The notes under the pieces are model-generated. The model was not told where the DNA came from and did no database searches. It was given only the letters and a program-made list of their open reading frames with translations. From Paucisalibacillus algeriensis (lineage in GTDB: Bacteria > Bacillota > Bacilli > Bacillales > Amphibacillaceae), in contig NZ_CBYO010000022.1 in assembly GCF_000577245.1 (NCBI RefSeq), forward strand, positions 620,001 to 684,000: DNA of 64,000 bases, in the 5' to 3' direction. Below are positions 60,524 to 64,000 of this stretch, piece after piece. The number at the start of each line of letters is the position of its first letter. Position 1 is the first letter of the stretch. Position numbers and translations under genes: made by a program.

Positions 60524-60580
60524 CGAATGTTGTTTTCGAATCAATTATGCTTTATTATAATCGCACATCAAAATGGAAAA

Positions 60581-60667
60581 TCACTTTTTAAAATTTAATG
60601 AATCCGAATGAGTGAGACGCAAATATTTAATTCCCAAGGTTAACTTCATTAAGTTTCTAGATTGCAT
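60581..60667 (-). CDS. Small ORF, 28-residue basic peptide
   Basis: ATG at 60667 is preceded by TAAGGGAGTGAGGCT, a good ribosome binding site, and the frame (MQSRNLMKLTLGIKYLRLTH, then SDSLNFKK) is closed by a terminator 58 bases downstream. That makes an independent short transcript likely. It has no membrane helix or signal peptide. It might be a regulatory peptide, or the 5' remnant of a lost gene. Confidence 0.4.
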   Translation of the reverse strand: MQSRNLMKLTLGIKYLRLTHSDSLNFKK

Positions 60668-60855
60668 AGCCTCACTCCCTTACATAATATTATGAATATT
60701 CTACCATCAAAAGCCATTAAAGTCAACCTACCTTACAGTCTTATTCAACTACACCGCTCCATTAGTGAAATAAAATTTAACACGGAATGCTAAAGGACCC
60801 TTTACGGTAAGTGAGTCTATTCAATTAAATCCATTGAAGTATCTTTTTTATCGAT

Positions 60856-61551
60856 TCAAACCACATTTGATTTACTTAAATCATGTTTAGAAGATGGGTT
60901 GTTTTTATTATTGATGTATAGAAGAATCTTATTTAGAGTGATCAATAAATAACCTAAAATTATCAAAGCAAAGAAAAAAGCGATAGTGAATAATGCAACA
61001 TTCGAATAACTGCCAACACCGACTGGAATTTCTCCATTAGGGTTTAAAAAAAAGTAAGGATAAAAACCATCAAATAAACCTCTCAGCATTGAAACAACAG
61101 TATAAAGTAAAGGATAAAACATCCAATAAAAGATGAATTTATAGCTGTACTTTTTCTTGATTTCAAAGACAATAAAATTAATAAATACGAGTATTGGTAT
61201 CATGTAATGAAGCGTATAGTTAGTGATAATCCGAATTCCACTGTATTCTCCTCCGCTTGCGAGAAGGAAATGATAAGTTAAAATATTGATGGACATATAA
61301 ATAATGGAGCAGTTTTTTAGAAAATCCAGAAGTGGAATCTCATCCTTTCTCGACAAAATGACTAAGCTGCTGAATAAAAATGTTATGGAAACAATGAGGT
61401 TAGAATGAATTGTGAATTTTGTTGTAGATATCAAAGGTGCGGGTGAATAGATAATATGTAATAAAACGCTGATGAAACCTATTAATGAGATTAAGATATG
61501 TAAAAGTAACTTTAATTTAAGCATCATTTCTTTTCCGTTTAAATTACCCAT
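60856..61551 (-). CDS. Pr6Pr-like (FAR-17a/AIG1-like) membrane protein
   Basis: 231 residues with six membrane helices. The arrangement FTIHSNLIVSITFLFSS, then ILTYHFLLASGG, then NYTLHYMIPILVFINFIVFE and FYWMFYPLLYTVVSMLRGLFDGFYPYFFLNP is that of the Pr6Pr family, which has conserved His/Tyr residues in the membrane and is distantly related to AIG1/FAR-17a hydrolases. Function in bacteria is unknown. ATG at 61551 follows AAAGGAATAAATGTG. Monocistronic. Confidence 0.8.
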   Translation of the reverse strand: MGNLNGKEMMLKLKLLLHILISLIGFISVLLHIIYSPAPLISTTKFTIHSNLIVSITFLFSSLVILSRKDEIPLLDFLKNCSIIYMSINILTYHFLLASGGEYSGIRIITNYTLHYMIPILVFINFIVFEIKKKYSYKFIFYWMFYPLLYTVVSMLRGLFDGFYPYFFLNPNGEIPVGVGSYSNVALFTIAFFFALIILGYLLITLNKILLYINNKNNPSSKHDLSKSNVV

Positions 61552-61724
61552 CACATTTATTCCTTTCATAATAGTCAACATAGACATTTATCTTTCAAAA
61601 TGAAAAAGGTATGTTTAACTCTAGCACCTAAAAGTTAAAGTACATTTCATTACCAATTTAGCCATCCTTCTTGTTAATGGTAATGTGTAATTTCTTATCC
61701 TCGTTGAAAATAGTTTGGACCATA

Positions 61725-62198
61725 TTAGGAGAAGTTTTTTATCATTTTGTGTATATAGGCTATTTGACCGATATGGTAAGCATTATGTGTAGTAGCATTT
61801 CCAATTAAAGCCCACCACTGAGCCTCAACAGGGAAACCATTTACATTTGATTCTAGCTTCTCTTCTGTTATCAATTCTTGCCAGCGTAACAGCACCTTCA
61901 GTAATTGTTCTTTCAACTCTACAAAACTTCTATCTTTTGGGACAAGAAAACTGCCTGCATTATCTTCTATAGATTGCACGACATGAACGTTAGATTTTTC
62001 ATACCTTAATTGCCATACTTCATTCCAATAGATAAGATGTTGAACAATTTCAGCGATACTATGACTTGCCCCATCAGGCTTCCAATTTGCCTCTTGATCA
62101 GAGATTCCCTCAACCGATTCTTGAAAGGAAGCATACCAACTACGATCATTTGCATTGGCTAATAACTGGTCCACCAATACCGTTTTAGCGTGGATCAT
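61725..62198 (-). CDS. DinB-family protein
   Basis: 157 residues of DinB fold with the metal-ligand positions HSIAEIVQHLIYW and NATTHNAYHIGQIAYIHKM (second His, third His). The N-terminal helix is VLVDQLLANANDRSW. The group includes thiol transferases with bacillithiol. The pair with the 33736 gene is remote in sequence. ATG follows AAGGAAGGAGACGGG. The signal peptidase gene ends 64 bases upstream on the same strand. Confidence 0.9.
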   Translation of the reverse strand: MIHAKTVLVDQLLANANDRSWYASFQESVEGISDQEANWKPDGASHSIAEIVQHLIYWNEVWQLRYEKSNVHVVQSIEDNAGSFLVPKDRSFVELKEQLLKVLLRWQELITEEKLESNVNGFPVEAQWWALIGNATTHNAYHIGQIAYIHKMIKNFS

Positions 62199-62262
62199 TT
62201 TTACCCGTCTCCTTCCTTGTTATTGGTATAAAATCGTTTTCCCACTAATGGTAAGTATAACT

Positions 62263-62808
62263 TTACTTACTGATGATCTTTATTTCTCTAATAGGAAAAT
62301 AAACAATGTTTGTTGTTCCTATTATCTTTTCCAATGGAATAGCCCCAATATGACGACTATCCCTACTTCCTTGTCTATTATCCCCCATAACGAACAGATG
62401 CCCTTCTGGAACTACATCACTGCCCACTGGAGTTTCTCTTAATGTAAATGAGCCCGTTAGAGGACCATCCACCATTTTTTGTTTAAATTCGTCTAAATAC
62501 GGTTCATCGTAAGGCGTTCCATTTATATACAATTGATCATCTATATACTCAATACGGTCTCCAGGTAATCCAATCACACGCTTTATGTAATCTTCGCTCT
62601 CCGATTTTTGAAATACAACTATATCAAATCTTTTGGGTTCACCTATTTTGCTTACTATCATTCGGTCTTTGTCTTGCAAAGTAGGTTCCATTGAAAAGCC
62701 ATCAACTACAACTGGCGTAAATAAGAAGGTACGGATAATAAAGGTTAAAATAATTGCAATAAAGAGTGCCTTAATCCAGTCCCTAATCCCATTATTACCT
62801 TTTGCCAT
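62263..62808 (-). CDS. lepB: Type I signal peptidase
   Basis: 181 residues: one N-terminal membrane helix (residues about 11-29), then the catalytic Ser39 in VDGFSMEPTL and Lys76 in DYIKRVIGLPGD, with GHLFVMGDNRQGSRDSRHIG as the last conserved box. This is the SipS/SipT-type serine/lysine protease that removes signal peptides at the outer face of the membrane. ATG follows GAGAGGATGAATGTG. The downstream DinB gene may be co-transcribed. Confidence 0.96.
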   Translation of the reverse strand: MAKGNNGIRDWIKALFIAIILTFIIRTFLFTPVVVDGFSMEPTLQDKDRMIVSKIGEPKRFDIVVFQKSESEDYIKRVIGLPGDRIEYIDDQLYINGTPYDEPYLDEFKQKMVDGPLTGSFTLRETPVGSDVVPEGHLFVMGDNRQGSRDSRHIGAIPLEKIIGTTNIVYFPIREIKIISK

Positions 62809-63146
62809 TCACATTCATCCTCTCGCAATTCAGTTCTCACCTGGAATACCCGATAGAAGTAGCCCAAAATGACTCAAATTCACATGCTTCAAATAATTAC
62901 ATAGCCCTTAGAATCAATTTTAGGGAGATAATTCGATAAATAAAATAAGACATTTTTTCTTTCCCCATCCTGTATTTAGCTAAAGCTCTATTTCTATACT
63001 AACATAATATTCCAAAAATATGATTAGTATTTTTATCAATAGATAAAGGCGGTTCTAGTTAATCACCGTCTTTAGTTATTACATCTGAAAGTTGAGTTAG
63101 ATTTAGACTAATTACCATCTTTTCTCTATAAACACCACCTAAATTA

Positions 63147-63175
63147 TTGACAAAAAAAATTATTTGTGCTATAAT
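63147..63175 (+). promoter_or_regulatory. Consensus sigma-A promoter of the methyltransferase gene
   Basis: TTGACA (63147-63152), 17 bases, TATAAT (63170-63175). Exact consensus at both boxes. Confidence 0.88.
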
Positions 63176-63203
63176 TTACAATTGTCTTTCTATTGTATAT
63201 AAT

Positions 63204-63239
63204 AAGGTTCTCCTGGCCAGGGGAATCTTATTTTTTTAT
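63204..63239 (+). terminator. Leader terminator/attenuator of the methyltransferase gene
   Basis: AAGGTTCTCC(TGG) and (CCA)GGGGAATCTT pair with two G-U, followed by a run ATTTTTTTATTT, all between the promoter and the ribosome binding site. Transcription would start near 63182, only about 22 bases before the stem. Confidence 0.6.
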
Positions 63240-63255
63240 TTAGGAGGACGATGGT

Positions 63256-64000
63256 ATGAAGCAAAATGAGTCCAGTTTAACTTCCTTGGTATCGGCTTTC
63301 GCTCGAGCATATCATAGTAAATATGACACACCAAAAATTTTTGATGATTTTATTGCAAACAATTTAATTTCCGAAGAAGAGTTTTCAGCTATCAGCAAGA
63401 ATATGGTTAACGGTATTCAATTCTTCAACAGAGATATTGGACAAAAATTTAAAAATAATCCAAAAGAAATTTTAAAATGGATTACACAAGTCCAGCTTTC
63501 CCCAACACCATTAGCGCGCTCTGCCTATTCTGAAAAAGTATTACTTAATGAAGTTAAGTTAGGAGTAAAACAGTATGTCATACTTGGAGCTGGTTTAGAT
63601 ACTTTTGGTTTCCGATATCCAGAGTTAAAAAACAGTTTACAGATATTTGAAATTGATCACCCAGCTACACAAGAATTTAAAAAGGAAAAGTTAGAGATTG
63701 CTAAACTTACTATCCCGGATCATCTTCATTTTGTTTCTATGGACTTTACAACTAAGTTTTCTCTTCAAGATTTAATAGATGAAGGGTTTGATAACAAAAA
63801 AACATTTTTTAGCCTTTTGGGTGTTTCATATTATTTAACTAAAGAAGAAAATGAAGCCTTAATCAATCATTTATTTTCTAACGTTCCCTCGGGTAGCTCT
63901 ATTGTTTTGGACTACGCAGATGAAAAACTATTTGAAGAAAAAGGAATGTCTAATAGAGTGGAAAATATGGTAAAAATGGCTTCAGCAAGTGGAGAACCAA
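63256..64000 (+). CDS. LCM-type SAM-dependent methyltransferase (truncated by the window end)
   Basis: 248 codons are seen. The sequence SLTSLVSAFARAYHSKYDTPKIFDD, then RSAYSEKVLLNEVKLGVKQYVILGAGLDTFGFRYP is the SAM-binding motif I of the leucine carboxyl methyltransferase-like (LCM/PPM2, TIGR00027) family; IFEIDHPATQEFKK is motif II and LGVSYYLTKEENEALI follows. Methyl acceptors of bacterial members are unknown, some linked to polyketide synthesis. ATG follows AGGAGGACGATGGT. The C-terminal part lies outside the window. Confidence 0.85.
   Translation, partial: MKQNESSLTSLVSAFARAYHSKYDTPKIFDDFIANNLISEEEFSAISKNMVNGIQFFNRDIGQKFKNNPKEILKWITQVQLSPTPLARSAYSEKVLLNEVKLGVKQYVILGAGLDTFGFRYPELKNSLQIFEIDHPATQEFKKEKLEIAKLTIPDHLHFVSMDFTTKFSLQDLIDEGFDNKKTFFSLLGVSYYLTKEENEALINHLFSNVPSGSSIVLDYADEKLFEEKGMSNRVENMVKMASASGEP

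Larger units (their letters stand above)
62809..63255. other. Intergenic region with promoter and leader hairpin
   Basis: 447 bases. The first 330 show no ORF or dyad; the rest contains the consensus promoter (63147-63175), an intrinsic-terminator-like hairpin (63204-63239) and the AGGAGG ribosome binding site of the methyltransferase gene. Confidence 0.6.

Overview
The window looks like chromosomal DNA from a low-GC (mid-30s % GC by eye), spore-forming Bacillaceae, most likely of the Oceanobacillus/Virgibacillus type. The indicators are TTG/GTG starts with strong GGAGG ribosome binding sites, a sporulation-type asparagine synthetase (AsnO-like), a YuzL-like small protein, a decayed germinant-receptor gene (GerAC), many B. 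subtilis-like families and abundant Rho-independent terminators. Most genes lie on the minus strand. I see no rRNA, tRNA, CRISPR array, intact transposase or phage gene.

Layout: 1-5,000 holds a truncated oxidoreductase, a DUF4085-like protein, an MFS drug exporter, a WYL-like small protein and an amidase. 5,000-15,300 is the most coherent block, a reactive-sulfur and thiol-redox region: glutaredoxin, two active rhodaneses, a membrane-anchored rhodanese-like protein without the catalytic Cys, a CstR-type persulfide repressor (Cys31/Cys60), a CoA-disulfide reductase-rhodanese fusion, a TauE/SafE exporter remnant, an operon of membrane protein-CcdA-TlpA/ResA-like-response regulator-histidine kinase, and an MFS transporter. 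Five CstR-like operators (TATACC-N6-GGTATA or ATACCC-N4-GGGTAT) sit before four transcription units, including the MFS gene, so this is probably one regulon. 15,400-19,900 has a GerAC pseudogene, VOC proteins and an ABC-F ATPase whose long leader carries two small ORFs and an attenuator-like terminator.

20,300-28,000 carries an RNase J paralog, PhnA, DUF4317, a ferritin-like protein, an FMN reductase and membrane proteins. 27,150-29,005 is a probable copper/metal module (FixH-like lipoprotein, HTH regulator with a Cys-rich C-terminus, divergent HMA chaperone). 29,200-32,450 pairs glutamine synthetase with an asparagine synthetase. 32,600-40,700 has AraC, DinB, a TetR-FtsX-ATPase unit with its operator, a PadR-controlled three-gene membrane operon with a consensus promoter, and a hydrolase. 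41,400-45,000 is the fructose operon fruR-fruK-fruA. 45,200-48,400 is a SWIM/SNF2 helicase. 48,800-62,800 is a mosaic of small stress, membrane and modification genes ending with signal peptidase I. The window closes with a truncated LCM-type methyltransferase behind a consensus promoter and a leader terminator.

All calls come from reading the sequence; no database search was run.
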